A DNA stretch of 64,000 nt from positions 532,212 through 596,211 of the forward strand of contig JAAOMT010000175.1 of NCBI GenBank assembly GCA_016748015.1, given 5' to 3'. The notes below the pieces were generated by a model that searched no databases, had not been told where the DNA came from, and saw nothing but the letters and a program-made list of their open reading frames with translations. Below are positions 11,700-26,200 of the stretch, piece after piece. The position numbers were made by a program, and so were the translations under genes. The DNA is from Geosiphon pyriformis. Its lineage: Eukaryota > Glomeromycota > Glomeromycetes > Archaeosporales > Geosiphonaceae. Within the stretch, counting starts at the first letter, position 1. Each line of letters starts with the position of its first letter.

Positions 11700-12950
11700 T
11701 TGGATATTTATTTCACGTGACTTAAGAAGAGTTATCCTTATAAATATTATTTATTAATAATTTTTTGAACCAATGAAAAAATATATATTAATAAAATAAT
11801 AGATTTAGCAAAAAATAAATAATATGTTTAAACAATTGAAAAAACTAAAATAATTAGAGATAAGATTTTAAATATAATAAATAAATTAAAATTAATTATA
11901 CTTATGTAATTTAAAATATTATATTAATTATAACTATTTTAAAAACAGATTTAAACTTTTAAAGATACAAAACATGTATTAATATTTATAAGTAGATTTA
12001 TTTAACCAGTTACCAAAAAACAATAAATTTAAATTTTACAACTTAAATTTAATGAACTTAATTTAAATTCATATATTTTATTAAAAAACATGTATAATTA
12101 AAAAATAACAGTTTTAATATAAAACATTAAATCAGTAAACCAGTTAAAATTTAAATATAATAAAACCAAAAAATACAATTTTATAATTAAAAACCAAATA
12201 ATTTAGATTTTTACATTTATAATATTATTAATATTTAAAATTTTTTTACTAAATATCAACTTTTTTAATCTAAAATTAAAAAATTAAAAATAAAACAAAT
12301 TTAATTATTATTTTAAAGACCCAATTTGTTAATTTTAAAGACATATAACCAAAAAAACCAATTAATTTAACTTTAAATTTATTATAAAAAACAATTTTTT
12401 TAATTAATAATAAAAAAATTTTAATATTATACTTTATTTTTAAACTTAATTAATTAACAAAAACAATTTTATATACATAATAATATATTATTACAAATTA
12501 ACAAACTTTAATTTAATATTAAAAATTTTATTAAAAACATTAAAAATATTTTTAATTCTATTAAAAAAAATATTTAAAAACTATTATACAAAGTTATAAA
12601 AGCAAAAACTATAAAAAAATAAGAAAAATAAGAAAAAATAATTGACAAATTTTAATTTTAATAATAATACTTAAAAAAACAAACTTTTTACAAAAAAATT
12701 TATTATTTTTATATTAATAAATTTATTTAAAAATTAAAATATTATTTTAATATAACTTAATTTAATCCTATTAATTTTATTAAACATAAAACAAAAAATA
12801 ATTTAATTTTTATTTTATTAGTTTTATTTTTAAAATTAAATAATTAAATAAGTTAATTAATATTATAAATATTTTTTTAAATATTTTTTTATAATGTAAT
12901 ATTTTATTATATTTGAATATTTTTAAAAATTTTGTTAATTTAAAAAGTTT
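11700..12950 (-). mobile_element. Extremely AT-rich decayed repeat, probably a third ORF1-only LINE copy
   Basis: This is near-pure A+T sequence. Segments at about 12310-12440 and 12480-12560 align by eye with 13900-14040 and 14110-14200 of the neighbouring half-LINE in the same (minus) orientation. No open frame survives. It is either an older copy of the same ORF1 or a tandem fragment. Boundaries are approximate. Confidence 0.4.
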
Positions 12951-12959
12951 TATGATTTA

Positions 12960-14500
12960 ATTTTTTTTATTATGTGTTTAATAAGTATAATTTAACTACT
13001 ATTTAAATATTAAGCACAAATTAAATATACTAAAATTAAATGTAATTTATGTGCTTTTTATATATAATTAGCTATTTAAGCCAATTTAGACTATATTATA
13101 TTAATGCTATTAAAAGAAAACTTACTTAAAAAAAACATTTTTTAAACAATTTCAAATAGTATAGTACTATTACTTATTCTAACCAGCTATTTAGCTGTTT
13201 TTAATGTTTTAATTTTTTTAATAATAGATTCATATTTTTAAAATAATATTAAACTAGAAAATATATTATTATTTACTGTAGACAAACTTATTTAAAGACT
13301 AGTTATGTCAATATTTTATAGTTGTATTTAGTTTTTAAAACAACTATCTTATGTTTTAGCTTATTAAAAATATTTATATATATCAAAATTTTATTAATTT
13401 TAAAGCAAAATGCTTTACTTGAAACCAAATTACTATTGATAAATTATTTAAACACAATAATAAGACAACTAACAAACTTAATAATAAACTTAACCAATGC
13501 AGAAAGTTTGGCCAAATTAGTTTTTAAAAAAATTAACTGAAAAAACACTATAAAATTACTAATTAAAATTACAACAAAAGAAGCAAAATTAATTAAAAAC
13601 ATAAAAACTAAAGATAATACAGATATAGCAATCTTAACATAAAATTTAGTACTAATAAAACAAAACACAAATATCTTAAAAGTTTTAGGAAAAAAAAATA
13701 AAAACATATTATAATTAACAGTTAAATAATCTAAACTTTGATATTTAAAACAGTATTAGTATTCAAAAATTTTTTATTAAATACAATATTTTTTTAAAGT
13801 AACAGTTTTAATAATAATAGTATCCAAATTACTTTGTAAACTAAATTTGATTAGAGCAAACTAAAAGCAATAATCAGAATTAAATAAACAAAAAATAAAA
13901 CAAGTTTAACTATTAACTTAAAAAATTATATTACTAATTTTAAAGACAATACAGCTAAAAAAAAGTTAATTAACTTGGCTTTAAACTTATTATAAAACAA
14001 AATAGTTTTATTTTAATTTACTAAAAGAAAAATCTTAATATTATTCTTATTTAATAAAATTAATAATTCAAAACAGATATAGTAGTATTTAAATTTTTAA
14101 AATAAATAACTACATATTGCCAAATATTAGTAAACTTCAGTACAACATAAATAACTTTTTTAAATGCATCAAGCACTATTTTAATATTAGCAGTAAACAT
14201 ATTTAAAAGCATATTATATAATACAACAGCAGCAAAAAAAGAACCAAACTTAGAAATTATCATAAATTTGGCAATTTTAAGAGTAATCAAATAAATAAAA
14301 CTATCAAGTTTAACCAAAAATACAGCTTTTAAAAATTGTTAGAAAGCAAACTCTATATAAAAAAGCTTTATATTGTTTTTTACAACTGAATTTACATTCA
14401 AAAAATTATGTATAGACAAAAAAACAGTCTTAATATAAAAACAATTTTAAATTAATCTTTTTTAACAATTTTAATTATAAAAAAAAAGTTGTTATTTTCT
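12960..14500 (-). mobile_element. ORF1-only LINE derivative (half-LINE), decayed
   Basis: The minus strand carries an ORF1 remnant. LKIAKFMIISKFGSFFAAVV, NMFTANIKIVLDAFKKV and NIWQYVVIYF (about 14120-14310) match the plus-strand copy at 2280-2520 and the known LINE ORF1 family. A C-terminal segment (LSALVKFIIKFVSCLIIVFK, about 13440-13560) matches the plus-strand copy near 3080-3140. The 3' tail follows at about 12960-13110 with the TTGGCTTAAATAGCTA-like core. As in the 1.4-3.6 kb copy, ORF1 joins the 3' tail without endonuclease or RT. Confidence 0.6.
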
Positions 14501-14640
14501 AAATATTGTAAATAATATCTTATATTAATTTTGTAGACTTTTTTAGTTTGATTTTTTGTTTATTGTTATCAAAATATTTAAGTTATAAAGTAGATTAATT
14601 TTTAATAAGATAAATTAGAATTGTTAAAATTTTTAGCTGT
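14500..14640 (-). repeat. Short pol fragment homologous to 18840-18960
   Basis: About 120 bases directly left of the first LTR align with an internal stretch of the LTR element at about 18840-18960 in the same orientation. It may be flanking debris of another copy into which this LTR element inserted, or the edge of a deleted array unit. Confidence 0.5.
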
Positions 14641-15550
14641 TGTTATCAAAAGTTTTTGTTCTTTTTTTTTGATTTATTATTATTATTATTATTATTAATT
14701 CATAATTATAAGAAGCAGTTAAATCTTTAATGACTAAGTTTATCAGCAAATTATTTTCTATAATTTGATTTACTGGATTTATAAATAGAATAACCAATTT
14801 TGTAACAGTTATTTGTATAGTTACTTTATAGTAAAAGTTAACTTTTTTTAAGAAATATTTATCTAAAAACTCATTAAAATATGTAGTTATTTTGTTGTAA
14901 AAATTAACTTATTACAAAATCTTATTTGTATCTTAATTTATATAATAAAAAAATAAAAAAAAATAAAAAAAAGGTAAAAAAAAAAATTTTGTTAAAGAAA
15001 TTGTTTTCTGTTTACCTAAAATTCTTAACAAATTATTGAAATTAGTTGGAATTTAGAAAATTTTAAGTATAATAATTAAAAAATTTATTGTTTTCTAAAT
15101 TGTGATTTTTATTTAACTTGTAAAAATATAAAGAGATAATTAATTTTAAGAAGATTAATTTTAAGTAAGATAGATTTTTTTAAAGAGAAAATTTTTTTTT
15201 ATTCAACTTATTGTAGTATTAGTCTGTAAATTTGTATTTTTTTTTAATAAACTAAAGATATATTTTGGCAAATTACAAATTATTTTTACAAATTATTAAA
15301 TATTTTAATAAACTATTTGTAATTTTGGTAAATTTTTACAAATTTTTGAATATCATTTAGTTTGAAATATTATATAATTTGATTATTTTATTTGTGTATT
15401 ATCCAAATTAGATTATTAGTTTTGTAGTAATATTTAATAATTTGATTAATTTAATAAGTAATAATTGATAGTAATAATATATATTAATTAATAATATAAA
15501 TTATAAAAGTAATTTTATGTTAAATAATAATTTAAATTCTACTAATAACA
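14641..15550 (-). repeat. LTR 1 of a Gypsy-like element (3' LTR on minus strand)
   Basis: About 910 bases beginning TGTTATC and ending ATAACA on the plus strand, the inverted TG...CA termini of an LTR. It aligns along its length with 22329-23114 plus 30014-30180 (LTR 2, split by a LINE). On the minus strand a purine run (GAAAAAAAGATTA, 15551-15563) directly precedes it, in the position of a polypurine tract. Confidence 0.7.
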
Positions 15551-16649
15551 TAATCTTTTTTTCAAAACTGAGTTTTATTAAAATCTAAGTATTATCTGTA
15601 ATTTGTTCTGAAAATTGTTGAAATTTTAGTTTTATAAGCTTTTCAATATATTAAATCTTTAATGTTAAAAGTATTGAATTTTATAGAATATTTTTACAAA
15701 TATTGAATAAATTATAAAGTTTAAAAACTGTTCTAAGTTTGTAATAAGTGTTTGTTAGTCTAACTGCTATTTTGAATTTATTGTAAATTTGTTTTTGTAT
15801 AGTTTTTGAAATAAAATTTGTTGCTTTAAGTTTTAATTTTTATTTATAGTGTCTTTTTAATATAAAAATATCAATAAATAAGAGTATGTTTATTGTTCTG
15901 TTTATTAATACATAGTTTAAATTTTTGTTAAATTATAATATTTGGTGAAATATTAATAAAAATAAATATTACATTTTTTTTAAATACTTGTTTTAACAGT
16001 TTTAATAAGTGAATTTCAGAATAATTTCTTGTGTTTTTTCTATAAAAGTAATAATTTTGTAATTTGTTTACTATTAAGTCTGTAGTTTTTTTTTAAATAA
16101 CTAATTTGATTTTTATTAATAATTATAAATAAGTTAAAAAGTGTTTTTAAAACTAATATTAATTTTTAAAATAGTTATTAAATATTCTGAAAGATAATTA
16201 TAATAATTAAAACTGAAAAAGAAGATTTTTTTTTGCAGAATAGAAAAAAAATAAATAAAAAAAATATTTTTGATATAAAGTTTTTATTTATTTTTGAATA
16301 TTGTAGATATTTGTAATTGTTTATTATTTTGTGTTTTTATTATTAAAAAACTATTAATATAAATAAATTAAATATTTTAGTTCAGTTGTTGTTTTATTAT
16401 AACTATTGGTTTTAAGTTTTAAAAAATATTTTTGAAATTTATTAAAGAGGAATGTATACTAATTTGTGTAATTAATAATTTCGAATTGGTTTTAAAATAA
16501 TAGTATTTTAATCAAACTTTATGTAAACTTTTGTTAAAACTTTGTTATTAGGTTTAACTTATATAATTTATTGCTTAAAACTTTATGAATATTAAATGGT
16601 CTATTTTATTTATGTTTAAATTTTCTATTACTATTGTTTTACAGTCTTA

Positions 16650-17500
16650 GTTCTGTATAAGAAAACTTTATTTTTAACTTTAAATTTATTAGTAATTTAT
16701 GACAATTTATTCTTATATCATTTTTTTTGTTAAGCTTAGAAGTATTTAATATAAGTAACTATAATTTGTTGTTTTTTTTAATATGTTTAAAAAAATATAG
16801 ACTTTTAATTAAAGTGTTTCCTAAAAGTTTTTTTTTGTAATTAGTTGTACTAAATATATTTCTATGATAAAATTAATTAATAATATTGTATTTTTTCTAT
16901 AAATCAAGTTAATTAGTATATGTTTTATAATGTTTTGTTTTAATATTCAATATATTAATAATATTAATAGATAAAAATATTTTATTTCTGTTTAAAATTA
17001 GTTGAAATTTTGGTTAATGATTTACATAATGTTTAGTTACAAATCTATTTGTTTATAAATAATAAGATAATAAGAATAATTTCTTAATATTAAATTATTT
17101 ACAAATTTTTTGTATTAAGTTATTTATAAAATATGTTTTTGATTAAATAAAAGTTTAATTAAGTATCTATGTCTACAAATAATGTTTTTATAAATAAAAT
17201 TTGCTATTAATTTTACATTTATTTTTTATTAACTCTAACTTCAAGCCATTTAATATAATAATTTACTACTATTATAATATAATAATTTTTTTTGATTGTA
17301 ATAAATAATAATCTGATTAAATTAATACCAACTCTATTAAAAGATTATCCAACTTTAATTGGATTTAAAGATTTAATAAAGCAAATTTCTTTTTTTTTTA
17401 ATAACTATTACAAAATTTTACATATTTTCAAATGTTTTTTGCATATAAAACCAAAAATAATGTTCAAGTATTCTTTAAATTGGTTTATTTCTTCTTAAGT
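16650..17500 (-). pseudogene. Retroviral-type integrase remnant
   Basis: On the minus strand the stretch near 17300-17220 reads IIVVNYYIKWLEVR, a decayed form of the integrase core start (..VV.DYYTKWPEAR). It is preceded by a segment resembling the HHCC-side linker (KYVKFCNSY.KKKKF). It is followed near 17100 by IICRH.Y.IKLLFDQ, matching the second catalytic block (..RHG.P..LLSDQG). The first catalytic Asp is Asn here. Several stops interrupt the frame, so the protein is dead. It confirms the element as Metaviridae-type. Confidence 0.6.
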
Positions 17501-20500
17501 ATACTGAAAAAAATTTGTATACATGTTATATAATATTGTTTTTTTTTGTTTTGTTGTATTAATTTGAGTAAATTGGTTGAATTTCTGCAATTTAAATAAT
17601 AGATTTTATTATAATATAAAAAATATTGTTTTAATTAATGTTATAACTAATGTTTTTTATTTGATAACAAGTTTTTGGGTATTATAAAAGTTTTCAAATA
17701 GTTTTTGATATTGTTGTAATTTTCAAGATTTATTGTTATTTGCTTGTTGTTTTTGTTAATTAATAATATGTTGTTAATATTTTTGACTTAATTTTGTCTC
17801 ATTTTTAAAAGATTATTAATATTAAAATAGTAATTTTTTTGGTTTATAATATATAATAAATTTGTAATCAGCAAAAAAGTCAGTTTATCAAAATTGCTTT
17901 GTGTTAAGTTTGAAACTTATTTTGCTGAGTTATTTAAAACCAATATTATTTGTTATAATGTCAAATTTTTTTTTGTTTTATAAATATTGTTAAAAATATT
18001 TGAAAGCCCAAATAACAACTATAACTTTTAATTTTGTTAAGCCATATCTGAGTTTTGTTAACTTAAATGTTCTGTTAACATAAACAATAACTTACTTATT
18101 GCTTTAATTATCTAATTGTAATAAAATAATACTAAATGCTATATAAAAAATTTCTATAAATTTAAAACAATTTAAAAGATTTCTTGTTAAAAAATGTTGC
18201 TATGTATTATTTCAATTTCTAATCTATTTAATAAAATAATAAGATGGCTATTAGGATTATAGAATATGATTATAAACTTTTTTATTTCTTTGGATAGATA
18301 AATATTAAAAATTGAAATATTGTGTTTACTGTAAATTTGTTTATTAAATTCGAAAATTTGTTGAGTAGTAGTGAGTTTTGAATAGATGCAAATTTTTTGT
18401 TTTTTAAAAAGTGGAATAATAATTGGTTAGAAAAGTTGAAAAATCTAATAAGATTTATTTTGTATATTAAGAGTTATATTAACTGGAACTGTAAATTGTC
18501 TGATTAAACTAAAATCTTGTGTTTTTCTTTCACTTTTTCCTAATTGTTCTCTATTATTTACAAATTGTAAATTCGAAATGTTAATTAAAAGTAAATAAAT
18601 AGCTTGGACAATTTTTTTAGCATATTTAATCTTAAAAGACTTTTTAATTTCGTTTTCTAATATTTCCAGTATATTCTGTATTGATAATTTCTTTTCTAAT
18701 ATTAATTTTTTTGTTTATTAATAATGATTAGAAAGCAATTTGAATTATTGTTTTTGATGGTATTTTAAGCGCAATTTTAAGACTAATTTTTGTTAGTAAC
18801 TTTGGTTAAAAGACTAAAGTGTTTTTGCCAAAATATTATAAATCATATTTTGTATCAATTTCGTGAACTTTTTCTGGTTTAATCCTTGTCTATTGTTGTT
18901 AAAGTATTTGAGTTGTATTGCTAACTGATTTTCAAAAAGATAAATTAAAATTGTTGGTATTTTTTCTTGTTTAAATTTTTCAAATTCAATTTTATATTTA
19001 TTATCTTTAATATATAATAGTATGCTGAAAGCATAACATTTTGAACATTATTGGTTATTACAAAATATAATGTATTTTTTACATAATTAAATGTTTATTT
19101 GTATTAATTATTGAATTTGGGTTTTTTTTAAAAAATAAATATAACTAAAAATTAAATAGTAAAGTTCAATTTTATTTTTATAGTCGAATCCAGTTAATTC
19201 TATTGTGTATTTAATATATTCTGCTTTTTTCATTTGGTAAACATCTTCTTTTGTTCTTCTATTAATCAAAATTATAGCTAATTTATCGATTATTTTAATA
19301 TTATGTAAATAATAATAGAGTTTATTAAGAATATTATTGTATACTGCATTAAAAAGTGTTTTTTTTCAACTTTTTGAAAATTGGTAAAACATATTGGCAG
19401 ATTTGATTACAAATTTTTTTTCTTATTGAAATATTATCCCAATTACATTTTTTAGATAATAATACTTTATATATAAGACAAAAGATTTTGTTTTATTTCC
19501 AGTTCTTTTTGAACTGCCAAATTGTTTTTGGTAGCAGGTTTTACAATATTAAAAAATGTAAGTTTTGTATTATTTTTTTGGTAATATATAAGCTTCTATA
19601 GATCAAAGCTTTTTATTATAATCTTTATATTTAAGTAAAATATAGAGTGGTTGTTTTTTTGGTTCTAGTTTTAAGTATAAAACATACTAACTATTAACTA
19701 TTTTAATTATAAAGATAGATTATTGGTTGATTTTTTTAGATTATAATATTGTTAATTATGATATAAATATTTCAAATAATTGTTTAGTTTCTTTAACTCA
19801 ATTAAACTAAGAGTTGAGTATCATGTAGGTTTTAGTAATTGGTTTTTTTTTCTCTTTAAATTCAAAAACTGGAACTTTTTTGAATTGTTTGTTAAAAGTA
19901 TTATAAGTAACAAATATTTTAGTATATTGTTTTTAGTATAAAATTTTGAATTTCTGAGTTTTTCAATCTAAATTTACATTTGTTTTAAAGAGTTAATTGT
20001 TTTTAATAAAAGCTTAATATTAAGATACATTTATGATTAAACATTAACTAAAATAATAATTCTATTAATTGTAAAAAAAATTTGTTAATTCTTCTTACTA
20101 AGATTTTTTTCATATTATTTGTTATAACAATTATAGTTAAGCAGATTAATTAATAGTTTATTAAAGCTATTGTATTAATTAGTAAATAATAATATTTTTA
20201 GTAAATTTACTGTTTAGAATTAAGTAAATTGGCTTTTTTTTAATTTTTGTTTTAGTTTACATAGCTATAATTATTTTTTGTTTAGTAATAGCTATATTGT
20301 TAAGCAAAAATAATAATTTGTTTATTTCAAATTTGAATAAAAAGATTTAAAAAATTTGCATTTTCAGTAATTTTGACTGGTAAAATAGTATGATTATTGT
20401 GAGATAAGTTTTGTTTTTGTGTTATATTTTTACTTTTAAAAAGTATAGTTTATTAACAACTCTGTTTTTAAACATAGTTAAATAATTTAATCAGATGTTA

Positions 20501-20779
20501 TAATAATTAGGTATTTGTTAATTAGAGTTTTAAGGTACCAATTAATTATTGTTAACAAAAAACTAATTTTGTGATGTGAATTGGTTTTATTAAATTAATC
20601 TGTAAACAAAAACTTAATACTATTGAACTGATAATAATTATTTGTATTATAAAGATTGTTGATACTACTATTATTAACTTGGTTGTAAAGTTAGTTAGTA
20701 ATAATTGTTTTGATATTAGAATCTTAATAAGTAATATGTTAATAGCAAAAATTAATAATAAAATTGCTAAGATTAGAAA

Positions 20780-21400
20780 TACCATTAATTATTTTTTTGT
20801 TGTTAATCTTTCTGTATTTTTTGGCAGTTTTATTTTTAGTGTTTTGAAATTTTATAATAATAACAACTTTAAAGTTGATTGTTAGGTAATAAAAAGTTTC
20901 TTTGGTTTTAATATTAAAATAGTTGATATTTTTATTAATTAATAAAATATGTTTCAACTTTTTTAATAAGTTAATTAATTTTTTTTTAGCAGTTGAACTG
21001 GTTTTTTTAATTATAAAGTTGACATGTTTAATATAGTTGGTTTTTTTTATAACCATTTTATAATTTTAAATATATATTATAACAATGACTAAATTTTTAT
21101 ATGCATATAGTCAAATTTTCTTAATATATTTATCTTTTAATTTAGCAATAAATTGATTTAATAATTGGATATTTAAATAGTAATTATTGCTTCTTAATTG
21201 TTTAATTTTTTAGAAAAGTTTATTGAATTTTTTAAGATAAATTATAATAGATTAAGCAAATTTCTGTTTAATATTTTGAAAGTGATTTTAGAGAGTAATT
21301 GAAGTATTATTGTTAATAAACTATTTAAGAAAAGCAGTTTTAAAAGCTGGCCAATTAGCAAAAAGTGCTGCTAAGTTTTTAAATTATTTGGCTGCAGTTT
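20780..21400 (-). pseudogene. Gag remnant with degenerate zinc knuckle (array unit 1)
   Basis: The minus-strand reading resembles Gag of Gypsy-like elements and ends in CYYYKISKH.K.NC near 20875-20823, a CX2CX4HX4C knuckle in which the second Cys has become Tyr and a Trp codon is a stop. It is paralogous to 31970-32600, where the knuckle Cys residues survive. Confidence 0.55.
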
Positions 21401-22310
21401 TTTATAAAAAGTAAAGAATTGTTTTTAGTATTTTAATTGTATTTTATTTATTGATATCTTTGACTTTAATGACTTTATTAAACTATTTTTAAAGACTGGT
21501 TTCAAAGTTTTTTTTTTAAAATTCAGAAATCTTTACAATATAAGTAGTGGCTATTTTTTTGTTTCCATTATTACTAATATGTTTTTTATTGTTTTTTTAT
21601 TGTTTTTTTTATTGATTTAAAAACATTTTTTTTTATAAGTTAGTGTTTTTAAATGTTTACTTAGGTTTTTTGCTAAATAATTAAAAAGATTAGTGTCAGT
21701 ATGAATTAGTTCTGACTGTTAAATTAAATTTTTAGTAAAGTTTTTTAGTTTTAAAAATTAATTGAGTAGTAAATTTGGTATTTGTACTTAAACAAGTAAA
21801 ACTAAAAAAAATGTGATAAAAAATGGTAGTTTAGAATTGACTTTTTGTTTAAGTATTTATAAGTATTAAAAAATTGTTTTTAATATATTAAAAGTTATAT
21901 AAACTAGTTGATTGTTTTTTTTTGCTTTTGTTGTTTATTTCAAATTCAGACTTAAATTCAAGAATGAATTATAAGTTAACAGAATATTTTTCTTTACAAA
22001 ATTTGATAATATTGTAGTCAAATTTTTCAAAATAAGTAATATAAGCATTAGTATTAATATTTTTTAAATCTCTATTTGAGTAATAAATAAGGTTTTCAAG
22101 AAAATTTTACTTAATTTCTGTAATATTATAGTCTTCAAAAAAATAATTATTGATTTGGTTTTTAATGTATTAAAAAAATATTTTCTTAAATGTTGTAATT
22201 TTGTTTTAAATTCTAAATATTGTTTGTAATAAATATAAATTAACTGATAGTATTCTAAAGTTGTTTTGTTTAATATAGTTACTATTTTGATTTAATTATT
22301 ACTGTATTAT

Positions 22311-22326
22311 TCTTAAAAGAGCACCA
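22311..22326 (-). promoter_or_regulatory. Primer-binding site of the LTR element
   Basis: On the minus strand, directly after the end of LTR 2, the sequence reads TTTGGTGCTCTTTTAAG. TGGTGC is the usual first six bases of a retrotransposon primer-binding site, complementary to a tRNA 3' end ...GCACCA. Its position two to three bases from the LTR end fits the model. The priming tRNA is not identified. Confidence 0.55.
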
Positions 22327-23246
22327 AATATTATTAAAAAGTTTTGGTCTTCTTTTTTTGATTTGTTAATGTTATTATTGTTGTTAATTCATAATTATAA
22401 AAAACAGTTAAATCTCCAATAACTGAATTTATCTTTAAATTATTTTTTATAATTTGATTTGCTAAATTTATAAATAGAATGATCAATTTTGTGTTAATTA
22501 CTTGCATAATTATTTTATAGTACAAATTAACTCTTTTTTAAAAAATACTTATCTGAAAATCCATTAAAATGTGTAGTTACTTTGCTGTAAAAATTAAATT
22601 TTTTACAGAAATTTTATCTATAAGTTATCTTAATTTATATAAAATAAAAATAAAAATAAAAAAATTTTGTTAAAAAAATTGTCTTCTGTTTAAACTTAAA
22701 GTTACTAATAAATTACTAAAATTAATAGCTAGTTAATTTCAAATTATTAGTTGAGATTTAGAGAATTTTAAGTATAATAATTAAAGAATTTATTGTTTTT
22801 TAAATTGTAATTTTTATTTGATTTGTAAAACTATGAAAAAATAATTGATTCTAAAAAGACTAATTCTAAATAAAATACATTTTTTCGAAAAAAAAAAACT
22901 CTTTTTTTATATAATTTGTTGTAATACTAGTCTATAAATTTGTATTTTTCTTTTTTAATAAATTAAAGATATATTTTGGCAAACTATAAGTTATTTCTAT
23001 GAATTATTAAATATTTCAATAAACTATTTGTTATTTTGATAAATTTTTACGAATTTTAACAAATTTTTGAATATTATATAGTTTAAAGTATTACATAATT
23101 TGATTATCTTATTTTTTTTTTTTTTACATTTTAACGAGTGAAATCCAAATGCTACTTAGTACTATACATCATACAAATGATCTAAACTAGGTGTGAATCA
23201 TGCATTTTCTACATGTGACCAGCCACTCAAGCCAATCAGAACAACA

Positions 23247-26200
23247 CTAGACACCTATATAAACAGAAACCATATCACCTACACTAGAAAAAAACAGACA
23301 AGATTTATGAAACCCAAAGCTAATACCAAAGGCATCAGTAACACCTAATAATTTAACCACACCAGCCGAAAGTAACTTAGAGGGGCCTATAATAGGAAGA
23401 GAGAGAGAACCATTACGTGGAATTAAACCATTTTTCTCTATAAGAGACCTGTGTCTAGCACGAACCAGCCAAACCTCCTCCCAAAAAACAAGACAAAATT
23501 TACGCACAAAGTCTACAACGATCAGAGCTGCCACTTTGGAATCCTTAAAAACAGTAATTGATTCATGGTACCAATCATTAAAAACAAAACCTTTACACAG
23601 AGCCATGCCAACTGCAGCACCAAAAACACAATTTGACAACAATTATAAGACACACAAAGAAGAATGAGAAAAACCAGTGTGAACCTCCCAAGCAGATGCA
23701 TGAACATCAACCAACCAAGTGCAGGCAAAAGCATCAGATGGGCAAGAAAACACATGGTCAGAGATCTCAACATCACCACAATAAAGACATATTATGCTGG
23801 GATAACATCTATCATACAAACGTTTGCATACAGCTACAGGAAGCCAGTGATACAACACCTTTATGAAATATGTTCAACAGTTGGCAGTATGTTTACTAGT
23901 AAAACCAGCAGCCAAATAAAAATCTGGATACCAACCAAAGAAGATCTGAACCAATCCACGTCTGAATACAAGTTACTCAATATGACCCAAGAGCTTGAAT
24001 CCACTTCCTAACCCACACAATAAACTGATTGGAAAACATTATGGACAAAGTGTCTAGAACTACCAGAGACCATAGTACCACCAGCTTTTAGAAACTGTTC
24101 ATTGATTGAAAGAGACAGACAAAAATCAGAAAAAGCAGCAGCCTTAGCAAACTTATCAGCGCACTCATTGCCCATAATGCCAGAATGACCTTTGACTTTA
24201 ACCCAATTCATGTCCAACTGTTTATGACAAATGATGTTAGCAATGTGGTGGTGTTCAATCCAGCACTGATTTCTGAAATCCAGATAAAACAAAACGGATT
24301 CCAAAACACACACATTCAAAGCAGCCTGACTGTCTGAGAACAAATTAACAGAACTAAGAGAGACACACACTCAAGAGCCAGAGCAATAGCCTGTAATTTG
24401 GCCAATGTAGAAAAAACCAAGCCAGACACACTTATACCCAAACCCAAATTAATGTCCTCAAAAAACACTGCAGTACCAGCTTTCATATTGTGAGTTCCCA
24501 GCCCACACAAAGAACCATCCGTATACACAGAAAAACAATTAGAATTAGCATTCAACAGACTGGAACTGACCACATCAAACTCACAGGACCAAAGAATATT
24601 ATGAAGTGCACTGCCATCCAAAAACGGCAGACCAATAAAAGAGAAAATTGTATCTGTAATAAAACAAACAGCAGTATCATACCAAAATGGAACCAGGCCA
24701 CAGAGATCCAATTTCTTCCACTGCTTAAAGACTAACCAACTAAAAACAGCACCATTACAGTCTTGAAATTGTTTCACAAATGCAACACCATACTGGCGGA
24801 GTGAAGAAACACACTTGAAAAATGTCCTATCATCAAGCACAAGAGACAAAAGAGTACCAGACTGAAGGCAAAAGGCACTGGCCACTGAGCCACCCAAAAA
24901 CAAATCCAAATCTGAAAAAATACAGACCATACCAGCCAAATGAATATTGCAGGCACCAGCTGAAAACCTGGAGATCATGGGATCTGTGAGAAAACAACCA
25001 ACCCAAAACACCAACCGAATTCGCAAAAGAAACAATAGAAGCTGATTTACTTTCAGCCTGAATCTGCTTGAATGTTTTTAAACCATATAAAGAAGGATAA
25101 TAGAGTGCATCATTGGGAAAATTGAGAGGCAGACCAGACTTAGATTTTAAACCCTTTTGAATGAAAGCATTCCATTTGTTGCACACACTAGTAGGAACAA
25201 AACTGAACTGAGTTTTGTAACTGATGATAAGAACAAGAACTGCTGACACTAAATATGCAAATTATTTATCTGAAATTGCTTTTTTCAAGACAAGATTGGT
25301 AAAAAACTGAACATTTGAATGCACCCTAATCAAGCTAGGCCTAGACAAACCTTCAGAAGAAAGAAAAATTCCCAGATAATGATGAGGTTCCCCCTTTTTA
25401 GCAACAGAGATAGGCAAGCCACTGATATTAAGAGTAGAGTTTGCTACCCAACAGTTAATAGGGATGGCCACAGTCTTTTCATTATTTATTGAAATGTCAT
25501 TAATCCTGAAGAAATTACTAGCAACATTGAGAATGTGTTAAGTAGTCAACTGGCTATTGCCTACCCAAATTGTATCATCAACAAAAGCACCGGCAGCCAG
25601 AAATAATGTCAGTCCAGCTTGAGATTCCACCCAGCCAGTTTTGAAAATGAAATAAGAATTTAATCTATAGCCACATACAGCCTCCTGCCTCTTGACCTCA
25701 CAAAGAAATGAATCATAAAATATGCACCACAAAAGTGGCAAGAAAACTTCTCCTTGATTTAAGCCATTACACACATGATATCTGTCTGTCAAACCAAAAT
25801 TTGTCATTATCTTGTTAGTGCGACTATTGTAAATGAAGCCAAAGAACCTAATAAAACTGTCACACATCTTGATTCTAACCAAACTTCTCTTAAAGTGTTC
25901 CCAACCAACAGAATTATAGGCTTTGTGCATGTCCTGCAAAACCAATCATAGTTTATGGTTCTTCTCCAAAGCATCTTCAATCACAGAACCAACAGCAAAA
26001 ATTAAAGACTGTATTGTTGTACCCTTCAAAACCGAGAAATTGTCCCCATGCAAAACGTCAAACTTACTATAAGCCAAAGAAATTCTATCTGACAGAATCT
26101 TGGACAGAACCTTGTGGGCTGTTTCAATTAAAGCAATAGAATGGGTATTTATGAAAACACTCTCCCATTTATAGGGTTTAGGAATCATGAAAACCCAAGC

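Larger units (their letters stand above)
15551..22328 (-). mobile_element. Internal region of a Gypsy-like LTR retrotransposon, decayed
   Basis: Minus-strand order is gag then pol. A Gag-like helical region lies at about 21400-20900, followed by a degenerate CCHC knuckle at about 20875-20823. A long pol remnant follows, with integrase recognisable near 17500-16650. Reverse transcriptase is expected between but its motifs are too decayed for me to read with confidence. Frames are broken by many stops, and Trp codons are often TGA/TAG. The region 19020-22200 is homologous to 30270-32880, the partner unit of the array. Confidence 0.65.

Noticed and set aside
17292-17498. Plus-strand open frame of 68 codons
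   Set aside because: Lies antisense to the integrase remnant of the LTR element; no start context.
20552-21056. Hydrophobic minus- and plus-strand frames that look like membrane proteins
   Set aside because: They overlap decayed gag/pol; Ile/Leu/Phe richness comes from near-pure A+T sequence.
23633-24011. Plus-strand open frames within the LINE
   Set aside because: Antisense shadows of ORF2; CpG-poor, CA-rich LINE sequence keeps the antisense frame open by chance.
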